In this document: in pieces, positions 30,013-38,384 of the stretch
How positions within the stretch are numbered: the stretch's first letter is position 1
Layout: every line of letters begins with the position of its first letter
Origin: Pseudomonas multiresinivorans
GTDB lineage: Bacteria > Pseudomonadota > Gammaproteobacteria > Pseudomonadales > Pseudomonadaceae
Length of the DNA stretch: 64,000 nt
Assembly: GCF_012971725.1 (NCBI RefSeq)
Contig: NZ_CP048833.1
Location: 4,898,001-4,962,000, forward strand
Reading direction: 5' to 3'
Program-made: the position numbers and the translations under genes
Notes under the pieces: model-generated
The model's database searches: none
What the model was told of the DNA's origin: nothing
What the model saw: only the letters and a program-made list of their open reading frames with translations

Positions 30013-31683
30013 ATGACTTTGCGGATTTCCTTCGCCCAGGCCAGCGCCACCGGCCCGCGCGACGAGAACCAGGACGCCCTGCGGGTAGTCACCCCGCCCG
30101 CCGGGCTGGCCGCCAGCAAGGGGCACCTGTTCGCCATCGCTGACGGCGTCAGCCACTGCGCCGACGGCGGCCTGGCCGCTCGCCTGAGCCTGCAGGCGCT
30201 GGCCGCCGACTACTACGCCACCCCCGAGACCTGGGCCGTCGCCCAGGCCCTCGACCGCCTGCTGATCTCGCAGAACCGCTGGCTGCAGGCCAACGGTGGC
30301 GGCCAGCCGCTGCTCACCACCCTCACTGCGCTGGTCTTGCGTGGCCGGCGCTATACCCTCGCCCATGTCGGCGACTGCCGCCTGTACCGCTGGCACGCAG
30401 GTGTCCTGGATTGCCTGACCCAGGACCACGTCTGGGAACAGCCCGGTATGCAGCACGTACTCAAGCGCGCGCTGGGCCTCGACCAGCATCTGGTGGTGGA
30501 CTACTGCGACGGCGAACTGACAGCCGGACAGAGCTTCCTGCTGGTCAGCGACGGCATCTGGGCCACCCTGGGCGACAGCGCCATCCAGCGCCTGCTGGAG
30601 GACGCACAGAGCCTGCAGGCCTGCGCCGACGCACTGGTCAGCGCCGCCCACCTGGCGGGCAGCCAGGACAACGCCAGCGCCCTGCTCCTGCAGGTGGACG
30701 AACTGCCACCCGCGAGCCTCGGCGACGCCCTTGCCCAACTCGACCACTGGCCCGCAGCGCCAGCATTGAGGGACGAACAGGAGTTCGAGGGCTGGCAGAT
30801 CGACGGCAAGCTGGCCCAGTCCCGCCAGTCGCTGATCTACCGCGTGCGCGACAGGCAGAATCGTCCCTGGCTGCTCAAAACTTTGCCGCCAGCGCTACGC
30901 GATTCTCCGGAAGCCGCCCAGTCGCTGCTGCTGGAGGAATGGTTCCTGCGCCGGGTGCAGGGCCGCTACTTCCCCGAACTGCACAGCCTGCCGCAGCGCC
31001 AGCACCTCTATTACGTAATGCGTGAGTACCCGGGGCAGACGCTGGACGAGCAGCTGAAACTCAACGGCCCGCTGAACCTGCCCGACTGGCTCGACCTCGC
31101 CCAGCGCCTGCTGCGAGGTCTGGGCCAGTTGCACAGGCGCAACATCCTGCACCGCGACATCAAGCCGGAAAACCTGCATTGGGCCGACGACGGCGAACTG
31201 CGCCTGCTGGACTTCGGCCTCGCCTACTGCCCCGGATTGTCGCAGGAAGACCCGCACGACCTGCCTGGCACCCCGAGCTACCTTGCGCCGGAATCCTTCC
31301 AGGGCGCGCCGCCGGATACGCGCCAGGACCTCTACGCCGCCGGTGTCACGCTGTATCGACTGCTCTGCGGCCAATACCCCTATGGCGAGATCGAAGCCTT
31401 CCAACATCCGCGTTTCGGCACGCCCGCACCGGCCAGCCGCTATCGCCCGGATATACCGGCCTGGCTCGACGACTGGCTGGCAAAGCTGACCGCCGCCCAG
31501 CCGCAGCAGCGCTTTGAAACCGCCGAGGAATGCCTGCTGGCTCTGGAACAAGGCGAGCGGCAGGCCCCGGCGCGCCCGCGCCCACTCCTGGAGCGCGAAC
31601 CGCTGCGGGTCTGGCGCGGCGTCGCACTGGCCTCCCTGGCAATCAACCTGGGGCTGCTGCTCTGGCTGTTGCACCACGGCTGA
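30013..31683 (+). CDS. PP2C phosphatase-Ser/Thr protein kinase fusion, membrane-anchored
   Basis: 556 residues. The N-terminal PP2C domain (about 5-240) has metal-binding DENQD, FAIADGVS, GDCRLYR, LVSDGIW and GSQDNASALL. The kinase domain (about 260-515) has the ATP lysine in WLLKTLPP, catalytic HRDIKPENLHW, metal-binding DFGLAY and GTPSYLAPE. A single membrane segment lies at the C-terminus (ASLAINLGLLLWLL). Both active sites look intact, so one protein could phosphorylate and dephosphorylate targets at the inner membrane. Located between nitrate transporter and nitrite reductase, as in P. aeruginosa PA1782. Start ATG 30013; a GTG lies 9 bp earlier. Confidence 0.88.
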   Translation: MTLRISFAQASATGPRDENQDALRVVTPPAGLAASKGHLFAIADGVSHCADGGLAARLSLQALAADYYATPETWAVAQALDRLLISQNRWLQANGGGQPLLTTLTALVLRGRRYTLAHVGDCRLYRWHAGVLDCLTQDHVWEQPGMQHVLKRALGLDQHLVVDYCDGELTAGQSFLLVSDGIWATLGDSAIQRLLEDAQSLQACADALVSAAHLAGSQDNASALLLQVDELPPASLGDALAQLDHWPAAPALRDEQEFEGWQIDGKLAQSRQSLIYRVRDRQNRPWLLKTLPPALRDSPEAAQSLLLEEWFLRRVQGRYFPELHSLPQRQHLYYVMREYPGQTLDEQLKLNGPLNLPDWLDLAQRLLRGLGQLHRRNILHRDIKPENLHWADDGELRLLDFGLAYCPGLSQEDPHDLPGTPSYLAPESFQGAPPDTRQDLYAAGVTLYRLLCGQYPYGEIEAFQHPRFGTPAPASRYRPDIPAWLDDWLAKLTAAQPQQRFETAEECLLALEQGERQAPARPRPLLEREPLRVWRGVALASLAINLGLLLWLLHHG

Positions 31684-31786
31684 GGCGCGCACCAGATCGG
31701 CTCAAAGCGCTTCACCGCAGTGCAGCAAAAACGACGATTCGCCGGGCGATCTACGTGAAAGCCCCGGAAACCGGGGCCCGAGCAAG

Positions 31787-31803
31787 TTGGCACAGCCCCT
31801 GCA
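31787..31803 (+). promoter_or_regulatory. Sigma-54 promoter of the nirBD operon
   Basis: TTGGCAC (31787-31793), AGCCC, CTGCA (31799-31803): -24/-12 element with one mismatch to TTGCA. Transcription would begin near 31814. A GCCCCGG/CCGGGGC hairpin (31761-31777) lies just upstream and could end transcripts from the kinase gene. Published work on P. aeruginosa describes an RpoN-dependent leader RNA (NalA) in this position. Confidence 0.82.
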
Positions 31804-31813
31804 ATAACCGTTT

Positions 31814-31921
31814 CAACAATCTACAAAAGCGCGTCCCTCAACGAAGAGGCTCGCACTTCCCGATCGAACGGGACTTGGACAAAGGCGTCCTCGCTGGGTA
31901 ACCGGCGGGACGCCTTTTTTG
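31814..31921 (+). promoter_or_regulatory. ANTAR-type antitermination leader of nirBD with three hexaloop hairpins
   Basis: Three consecutive hexaloop hairpins obey the A1/G4 rule: CCTC with GAGG around AACGAA (31836-31849), TCCCG with CGGGA around ATCGAA (31858-31873), and GGAC with GTCC around AAAGGC (31877-31890). The last one overlaps the 5' arm of a strong terminator, a perfect 10-bp stem of AAAGGCGTCC (31881-31890) with GGACGCCTTT (31908-31917), then TTTG. Premature termination without NasT would give a short RNA of about 105 nt, the NalA equivalent. Confidence 0.82.
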
Positions 31922-31956
31922 TTTTCCGTGATTTTTCCGTGACGCGGAGCCCTGAC

Positions 31957-34407
31957 ATGAAAAAGCTCAAGCTCGTACTGATCGGCAACGGCATGGCCGG
32001 TGTGCGCACCCTCGAAGAACTGCTGAAGATCGCGCCCGACCTCTACGACATCACCGTGTTCGGCGCCGAGCCCCATCCCAACTACAACCGCATCCTGCTC
32101 TCCCCCGTGCTGGCCGGCGAACAGGCATTCGAGGACATCGTCCTCAACGACCTCAACTGGTACAGCGAGAACGGCATCCGCCTGCTGCTCAACCGTAAGG
32201 TCACCCGCATCGACCGCCATCGTCGCAAGGTCTACGCCGAAGATGGCACCGAGGCCGAGTACGACCGCCTGCTGATCGCCACCGGCTCCAACCCCTTCAT
32301 CCTGCCGGTGCCGGGCAGCCGCCTGCAGGGCGTGATCGGCTATCGCGACATCGCCGACACTCAGACCATGATCGACACCGCCGGCACCCACAGCCACGCA
32401 GTGGTCATCGGCGGCGGCCTGCTCGGCCTGGAAGCGGCCAACGGCCTCAAGCAGCGCGGCATGGACGTCACCGTGGTGCATCTCTCCGATTGGCTGCTGG
32501 AACGCCAACTGGACCGCACCGCCGGCAAGCTGCTGCAAGAAGCGCTGGAATCGCGCGGCATCCACTTCCGCCTGAACACCCATACCGAAGAGCTGATCGA
32601 TGACGGCAGCGGCCGCGTCTGCGCTATCCGCTTCAAGGACGGCGAAGTGATCGCCGCCGACCTGGTGGTCATGGCCGCTGGCATCCGCCCCAACACCGAG
32701 CTGGCAGAAAAAACCGGCCTGCCCTGCAATCGCGGCATCCTGGTCAACGACACCCTGCAGACCTATGACCCGCGCATCTACGCCCTGGGCGAGTGCGCCA
32801 GCCACCGCGGCATCGCCTACGGCCTGGTGGCGCCGCTGTTCGAGCAGGCCAAGGTCTGCGCCAACCACCTGGCCATGCTCGGCTTCGCCCGCTACCAGGG
32901 CTCGGTGACCTCCACCAAGCTTAAGGTCACCGGCATCGACCTGTTCTCCGCCGGCGAATTCATGGGCGGCGAAGGCACCGAGACCATCACCCTCTCCGAC
33001 CCCATCGGCGGCGTGTACAAGAAGCTGGTGATCAAGGACGACGTACTGGTCGGAGCCTGCCTCTACGGCGACACCACCGACGGTGGCTGGTACTTCCGGC
33101 AGATCCGCGAGAACCACAACGTCGCCGAAATCCGCGACCACCTGATGTTCGGCGAGAGCAACATTGGCGATGTCGGCCACCAGGGCCAGAACAGCGCAGC
33201 GACCATGCCAGACAACGCAGAAGTCTGCGGCTGCAACGGCGTGTGCAAGGGCACCATCGTCAAGGCGATCCAGGAGAACGGCCTGTTCAGCGTCGACGAG
33301 GTCAAGAAGCACACCAAGGCCGCCAGTTCCTGCGGCTCCTGTGCGGGGTTGGTGGAGCAGATCCTGATCAGCACCGTGGGCGGCGCAGCGGATGTGAAGC
33401 CCAAGAGCGAGAAAGCCATCTGCGGCTGCAGCGATCTGAACCACGGTCAGGTGCGCCAGGCGATCCGCGACCATCACCTGATCAGCCTGAGCGCCGCCAT
33501 GCGCTTCATGGACTGGCGCACTCCGGATGGCTGCGCCACCTGCCGTCCGGCACTCAACTACTACCTGATCTCCACCTGGCCGGGAGAAGCGAAGGACGAT
33601 CCGCAGTCGCGCCTGATCAACGAGCGCGCCCACGCCAACATCCAGAAAGACGGCACTTACTCAGTCGTTCCGCGCATGTGGGGCGGCGTCACCAACGCCG
33701 CCGAGCTGCGGCGCATCGCCGACGTCGCTGACAAGTACCAGGTGCCCATGGTCAAGGTCACCGGCGGCCAGCGCATCGACCTGCTGGGCGTGAAGAAGGA
33801 CGATCTCCCGGCCATCTGGAAGGAACTGGACATGCCCTCCGGCCATGCCTACGGCAAGTCCATCCGCACCGTGAAGACCTGTGTGGGCAGCGAGTTCTGC
33901 CGCTTCGGCACGCAGAACTCGACCCAACTGGGCATCGACCTGGAGCACGACCTGTTCAACATGTGGTCGCCGCACAAGGTCAAGCTGGCGGTCTCCGGCT
34001 GCCCGCGCAACTGCGCCGAGGCCGGTATCAAGGACATCGGCATCATCGGCGTGGATTCGGGCTGGGAGCTGTATATCGGCGGCAACGGCGGGATCAAGAC
34101 CGAGGTGGCGGAGTTCTTCGTCAAGCTCAAGAGCGCCGACGAAGTCCGCGAGTACAGCGGCGCCTTCCTGCAGCTCTACCGCGAGGAAGCCTTCTATCTG
34201 GAGCGCACCGTGCACTACCTGCAACGGGTCGGCATGGAGCGCATCAGGAAGGCCGTGCTGGAAGACGCGGAGAACCGCCAGGCGCTCAATGCGCGGCTGC
34301 AATTCTCCCTGTCACTGGAGCAGGACCCATGGCAGGAGCGTATCGCCCAGCAGCCGCTGAAGAAGGAATTCGAACGGATTCCGCTCAAACAACTGGAACC
34401 CGCCTGA
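31957..34407 (+). CDS. nirB: Assimilatory nitrite reductase large subunit
   Basis: 816 residues from ATG 31957 (GGAG upstream). Order: FAD-binding (LVLIGNGMAGVRTLEELL), NAD-binding (VVIGGGLLGLEAANGLK), BFD-type [2Fe-2S] domain (CGCNGVCKG with SCGSCAGLVEQIL), a second cysteine cluster (CGCSDLNHG, CATCRPALNYY), then the sirohaem/[4Fe-4S] half (TCVGSEFCRFGTQNS, CPRNCAEAGIKDIG). It reduces nitrite to ammonium with NADH or NADPH in the cytoplasm, with NirD as small subunit. Sirohaem supply is provided by cobA at the end of the operon. Confidence 0.95.
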   Translation: MKKLKLVLIGNGMAGVRTLEELLKIAPDLYDITVFGAEPHPNYNRILLSPVLAGEQAFEDIVLNDLNWYSENGIRLLLNRKVTRIDRHRRKVYAEDGTEAEYDRLLIATGSNPFILPVPGSRLQGVIGYRDIADTQTMIDTAGTHSHAVVIGGGLLGLEAANGLKQRGMDVTVVHLSDWLLERQLDRTAGKLLQEALESRGIHFRLNTHTEELIDDGSGRVCAIRFKDGEVIAADLVVMAAGIRPNTELAEKTGLPCNRGILVNDTLQTYDPRIYALGECASHRGIAYGLVAPLFEQAKVCANHLAMLGFARYQGSVTSTKLKVTGIDLFSAGEFMGGEGTETITLSDPIGGVYKKLVIKDDVLVGACLYGDTTDGGWYFRQIRENHNVAEIRDHLMFGESNIGDVGHQGQNSAATMPDNAEVCGCNGVCKGTIVKAIQENGLFSVDEVKKHTKAASSCGSCAGLVEQILISTVGGAADVKPKSEKAICGCSDLNHGQVRQAIRDHHLISLSAAMRFMDWRTPDGCATCRPALNYYLISTWPGEAKDDPQSRLINERAHANIQKDGTYSVVPRMWGGVTNAAELRRIADVADKYQVPMVKVTGGQRIDLLGVKKDDLPAIWKELDMPSGHAYGKSIRTVKTCVGSEFCRFGTQNSTQLGIDLEHDLFNMWSPHKVKLAVSGCPRNCAEAGIKDIGIIGVDSGWELYIGGNGGIKTEVAEFFVKLKSADEVREYSGAFLQLYREEAFYLERTVHYLQRVGMERIRKAVLEDAENRQALNARLQFSLSLEQDPWQERIAQQPLKKEFERIPLKQLEPA

Positions 34408-34463
34408 GTGCCCGCCGGGCCCCGCCATCGGGGCCCTTACTACCCGATTGCCGGAGACACCCC

Positions 34464-34793
34464 ATGAACTGGTTCGACATCTGCGCCCTGGACGACATCA
34501 ACCCGCTGGGATCGCGCGTCATCGCCGGCCCCAAGGGCGACATCGCGATCTTCCGCACCGCCGCCGACGAAGTCTTCGCCCTCGATGACCGCTGCCCGCA
34601 CAAAGGAGGCCCGTTGTCCCAGGGCCTGATCTACGGCAAGCGCGTGGCCTGCCCGCTGCACAACTGGCAGATCGAGCTGGAAAGCGGGGAAGCCGTGGCT
34701 CCCGACCAGGGCTGCGCCCATCGCCACGAGGCGAAAGTCGAGGATGGCCGCGTGCTGCTGGCCCTGCGCGGCGACCTCGCCCACTGCGCGTGA
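34464..34793 (+). CDS. nirD: Assimilatory nitrite reductase small subunit
   Basis: 109 residues; the start ATG 34464 follows CCGGAGACACC. A Rieske-like fold with all four ligands: Cys44 and His46 in CPHKGG, Cys63 and His66 in CPLHNW. The subunit joins NirB and is needed for NADH-dependent nitrite reduction. It is 56 bp after nirB; the gap contains a GGCCCCGCCATCGGGGCC hairpin. The reductase gene begins 35 bp later. Confidence 0.93.
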   Translation: MNWFDICALDDINPLGSRVIAGPKGDIAIFRTAADEVFALDDRCPHKGGPLSQGLIYGKRVACPLHNWQIELESGEAVAPDQGCAHRHEAKVEDGRVLLALRGDLAHCA

Positions 34794-34828
34794 TTTCCCG
34801 TGCTTCTGATTCTGAGCGAGGCTGCGCC

Positions 34829-37543
34829 ATGACCAACAACCGTCGCACCACCGCATCTACCTGCTGTTACTGCGGCGTAGGTTGCGGCGTACTGATCGAA
34901 CACGACGACGAGCGCATCCTGGGCGTACAGGGCGACCCACAGCATCCGGCCAACTTCGGCCGCCTGTGCAGCAAGGGATCGACACTGCACCTCACCGGCG
35001 ATGCGGATGCTCGCGCACAGTTCCCGGAGCTTCGCCTGGGCAAGGGCCTGTCGCGCACTCGCACCGACTGGGACACCGCCCTGGAGCATGCCGCTGGCAT
35101 CTTCGCCGAAACCATCCGCGAGCACGGGCCGGACAGCGTGGCCTTCTATGTCTCCGGCCAGTTGCTGACCGAGGACTACTACGCCTTCAACAAGCTGGCC
35201 CGCGCGCTGGTCGGCACCAACAACATCGACAGCAACTCACGCCTGTGCATGTCCTCGTCGGTGGTCGGCTACAAGCGCAGCCTGGGCGCCGACGCCCCGC
35301 CCTGCAGCTACGAGGACATCGAACTGGCCGACTGCGTGATGATCGCCGGCAGCAACATGGCCTACGCCCACCCCGTGCTGTTCCGCCGCCTGGAAGAGGC
35401 CCGCGCGCGACGCCCGGAGATGAAGCTGATCGTCATCGACCCGCGCGTCACCGACACCGCCGAGCAGGCCGACCTGCACCTGGCCATCCTGCCCGGAACC
35501 GATGTCGCGCTGTTCCACGGCATCCTGCACATCCTGCTCTGGGAGGGCTGGATCGACCGCGATTTCATCGACGCCCACACCGAAGGCCTGGAGGAGCTGA
35601 AAGCCCTGGTGCGCGACTACGGCCCGCTGGCCGTGGCGGAAATCTGCGGTATCCGCGTGGATGACCTGCAACGCGCCACTCAGTGGATCGGCCAGGCACC
35701 GTCCTTCCTCTCGCTCTGGTGCATGGGCCTCAACCAGTCCACCGCCGGCAGCGCGAAGAACAGTGCCTTGATCAATCTGCACCTGGCCACCGGGCAGATC
35801 GGCCGGCCCGGCGCAGGCCCCTTCTCGCTCACCGGCCAGCCCAACGCCATGGGCGGCCGCGAAACCGGCAGCCTGTCCAACCTGTTGCCCGGACACCGCG
35901 AAGCCTCGAACGCCGAACACCGCGCGGAAGTCGCCGCTTACTGGGGAGTCGAAAAGCTCCCGGAAAATCCCGGCCTGAGCGCCATCGAACTCTTCGATGC
36001 GGTCCGCGGCGGCCGCATCAAGGCCCTGTGGATCGCCTGCACCAACCCGGCCCAATCACTGCCGGACCAGACCCGCGTGCGCGAAGCCCTGGCTGCCTGC
36101 CCTTTCGTCATCGTCCAGGAAGCCTTCAGCACCAGCGAAACCTGCCAGTACGCCGACCTGCTGCTCCCGGCCGCCAGCTGGGGAGAGAAGGAAGGCACGG
36201 TGACCAACTCCGAACGCCGCATCAGCCATGTGCGCCCGGCCATTCACGCCATCGGTGAAGCCCGGGCAGACTGGAGCATCGCCTGCGACTTCGCCCGCCG
36301 CCTGGAGCAACACCTCCGCCCCGCCAAGCCCAGCCTGTTCGATTTCGAATCGCCGTCCGCGCTGTTCGACGAATACAAGCTGCTCACGCGGGAGCGCGAC
36401 CTCGATCTCTCCGGCATCGACTACGCACTGCTGGACACCCATGGTCCGCAGCAGTGGCCCCTCCGCCCCGGCGCGCTGCGCGGTACCGAGCGCCTGTATG
36501 GCGACGGACAGTTCCCCACCATCAATGGACGCGCCCGATTGATCGCCGAACCCTATCGCGCACCGAAGGAAAAACGCGATGCGCGCTATCCGCTGATCCT
36601 CAACACTGGCCGCTTGCGCGATCAGTGGCACGGCATGACCCGCACCGGCACAGCGCCGCAACTGTTCGGCCACGTCGAAGAAGCCGTGCTCGGCCTGCAC
36701 CCAGCCGAATTGCGCCGCCGGCGCATTAGCGACGGCCAACTGGTGCGCCTGCACAGCCGGCGTGGCGAACTGGTGCTGCCGGTGCAGGCTGACGAGCGTT
36801 TGCGCCCCGGCCAGGCCTTCCTGCCGATGCACTGGGGCGCCCGCTATCTCAAGGGGCTGGGCATCAACGTCCTGACCCTGCCTGCCGTGGACCCGCTATC
36901 ACGCCAACCCGAACTGAAGCACGCCACGGTCGAGGTCAGTCGCGTTGAATTGCCCTGGCAGTTCTTCGCCCTGGTGGAAGGCGAGGTGCAGAAGCGCTTC
37001 GATGCCTTGCGCCCGCTGTTCGAAGACCTGCGCTACGCCAGCTTCAGCCCCACCGGCCGCGAGCGACCGGCACTGGTGATCCGCGCTGCGCACGTCGAGG
37101 CGCCCAGCGCGGAGTGGCTGGCCCGCATCGATGCTCTGCTCGGCCTGTCCGATGGCCCGGTCATGGCCTATGACGACCCACGCCGCACCGTCGGCAAACG
37201 CGTGCGTATCGAACAATCACGAATTGTCTCGCTGCGCCTGGCCGGCGAAACCGCCGCTCGCGCCTGGCTGCGCGAACTGTGGAAGGAAGGCCGCGCCGAC
37301 CAGGAACTGCGCCGCTGGCTGCTCGCCCCGCTCAGCGCCGCCCCTGGCAAGTCCGGCGGCGCGATGGACAAGACCCTGTGCAACTGCCTGAACGTCAGCC
37401 AGAGCCGTATACAAGCCGGCATCGATAAGGGCCTGGACCTGGAAGGCCTCAAATGCGAACTCAAGTGCGGGACTGCCTGCGGTTCCTGCGTACCGGAAAT
37501 CAAGCGCCTGCTGGCCCGCAAGCCGCTGGCGGCGACCGCCTGA
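34829..37543 (+). CDS. Assimilatory nitrate reductase, single catalytic subunit with BFD tail
   Basis: 904 residues, start ATG 34829. The N-terminal [4Fe-4S] ligands are in CCYCGVGCGVLIE and GRLCSKGS. The molybdopterin-binding core has NSRLCMSSSV, GSNMAYAHPVLFRRL, FSLTGQPNAMGGRETG and WIACTNPAQSLPDQ. The C-terminus adds a BFD-like [2Fe-2S] domain (CNCLNVSQSRI with CGTACGSCVPEIKRLL). No signal peptide, so it reduces nitrate to nitrite in the cytoplasm. The added cluster probably receives electrons from NirB or another NAD(P)H-dependent partner. The P. aeruginosa homologue is PA1779. Confidence 0.93.
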   Translation: MTNNRRTTASTCCYCGVGCGVLIEHDDERILGVQGDPQHPANFGRLCSKGSTLHLTGDADARAQFPELRLGKGLSRTRTDWDTALEHAAGIFAETIREHGPDSVAFYVSGQLLTEDYYAFNKLARALVGTNNIDSNSRLCMSSSVVGYKRSLGADAPPCSYEDIELADCVMIAGSNMAYAHPVLFRRLEEARARRPEMKLIVIDPRVTDTAEQADLHLAILPGTDVALFHGILHILLWEGWIDRDFIDAHTEGLEELKALVRDYGPLAVAEICGIRVDDLQRATQWIGQAPSFLSLWCMGLNQSTAGSAKNSALINLHLATGQIGRPGAGPFSLTGQPNAMGGRETGSLSNLLPGHREASNAEHRAEVAAYWGVEKLPENPGLSAIELFDAVRGGRIKALWIACTNPAQSLPDQTRVREALAACPFVIVQEAFSTSETCQYADLLLPAASWGEKEGTVTNSERRISHVRPAIHAIGEARADWSIACDFARRLEQHLRPAKPSLFDFESPSALFDEYKLLTRERDLDLSGIDYALLDTHGPQQWPLRPGALRGTERLYGDGQFPTINGRARLIAEPYRAPKEKRDARYPLILNTGRLRDQWHGMTRTGTAPQLFGHVEEAVLGLHPAELRRRRISDGQLVRLHSRRGELVLPVQADERLRPGQAFLPMHWGARYLKGLGINVLTLPAVDPLSRQPELKHATVEVSRVELPWQFFALVEGEVQKRFDALRPLFEDLRYASFSPTGRERPALVIRAAHVEAPSAEWLARIDALLGLSDGPVMAYDDPRRTVGKRVRIEQSRIVSLRLAGETAARAWLRELWKEGRADQELRRWLLAPLSAAPGKSGGAMDKTLCNCLNVSQSRIQAGIDKGLDLEGLKCELKCGTACGSCVPEIKRLLARKPLAATA

Positions 37544-37579
37544 ACCAAGCCGCGAAGACGGCAGCCTGAGGAGAACGAC

Positions 37580-38317
37580 ATGAGTGGAAAAGTCTGGCTG
37601 ATCGGCGCCGGTCCGGGAGACCCCGAGCTGCTCACCCTGAAAGCCGTGCGCGCCATGGCTCAAGCCGAAATAGTACTGATCGACGATCTGGTGAATCCGG
37701 CGGTATTGGAACACTGCCCGTCGGCTCGGGTGATTGCCGTCGGCAAGCGCGGCGGCTGCCGCTCTACACCGCAGGACTTCATCCACCGCCTGATGCTGCG
37801 CTACGCAAGCCAGGGGCGCCGCGTGGCGCGCCTGAAAGGCGGCGACCCGTGCATCTTCGGCCGTGGTGGCGAAGAGGTCGACTGGCTCAAGGCGCGGGGA
37901 ATCGAATGCGAGCTGGTCAACGGCATCACCGCCGGGCTGGCAGCCGCCACCCAATGCGGCATTTCCGTGACCCTGCGCGGCGTCAGCCGTGGAGTGACCC
38001 TGGTGACCGCCCACACTCAGGACGATAGCCCGCTGAATTGGCGAGCCCTCGCGGAAGGCGGGACAACCCTGGTGGTGTACATGGGCGTGGCGAAACTGGC
38101 TGAAATCCGCGACGGGCTGCTCGAAGGCGGCATGGCTGCCTGCACGCCAGTGGCGATGATCGAGAACGCCTCTCTGCCCACCCAACGCGAATACCGCAGC
38201 CAGTTGGGCGACATGCTGGAAGACGCCCAGCACTTCGCCATGAAGAGCCCGGCGATCCTGGTGATCGGCGAAGTTGCTGCCGCCGCGCAACAGGCGATCC
38301 TGGCCCGTACTGCCTGA
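37580..38317 (+). CDS. cobA: Uroporphyrinogen-III C-methyltransferase
   Basis: 245 residues with the SUMT signatures: GAGPGDPELLTLKAVRAM at the N-terminus (first SAM loop), RLKGGDPCIFGRGGEE, GITAGLAAATQCGI and a YMG near the centre of the second half. The enzyme methylates uroporphyrinogen III twice to precorrin-2, the branch toward sirohaem (needed by NirB) and cobalamin. It is the last gene of the nirBD-reductase-cobA operon and ends at a terminator shared with oprF. Confidence 0.95.
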   Translation: MSGKVWLIGAGPGDPELLTLKAVRAMAQAEIVLIDDLVNPAVLEHCPSARVIAVGKRGGCRSTPQDFIHRLMLRYASQGRRVARLKGGDPCIFGRGGEEVDWLKARGIECELVNGITAGLAAATQCGISVTLRGVSRGVTLVTAHTQDDSPLNWRALAEGGTTLVVYMGVAKLAEIRDGLLEGGMAACTPVAMIENASLPTQREYRSQLGDMLEDAQHFAMKSPAILVIGEVAAAAQQAILARTA

Positions 38318-38340
38318 ACCTTGCTTTTCTGCAGGCAAAG

Positions 38341-38367
38341 AAAAACCCGGCCTAGGCCGGGTTTTTC
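38341..38367. terminator. Bidirectional terminator between cobA and oprF
   Basis: AAAAACCCGGCC and GGCCGGGTTTTT form an almost continuous inverted repeat around TA, with runs of A and T on either side, between convergent genes. Confidence 0.9.
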
Positions 38368-38384
38368 TCGTCAGCTCAGACCAA

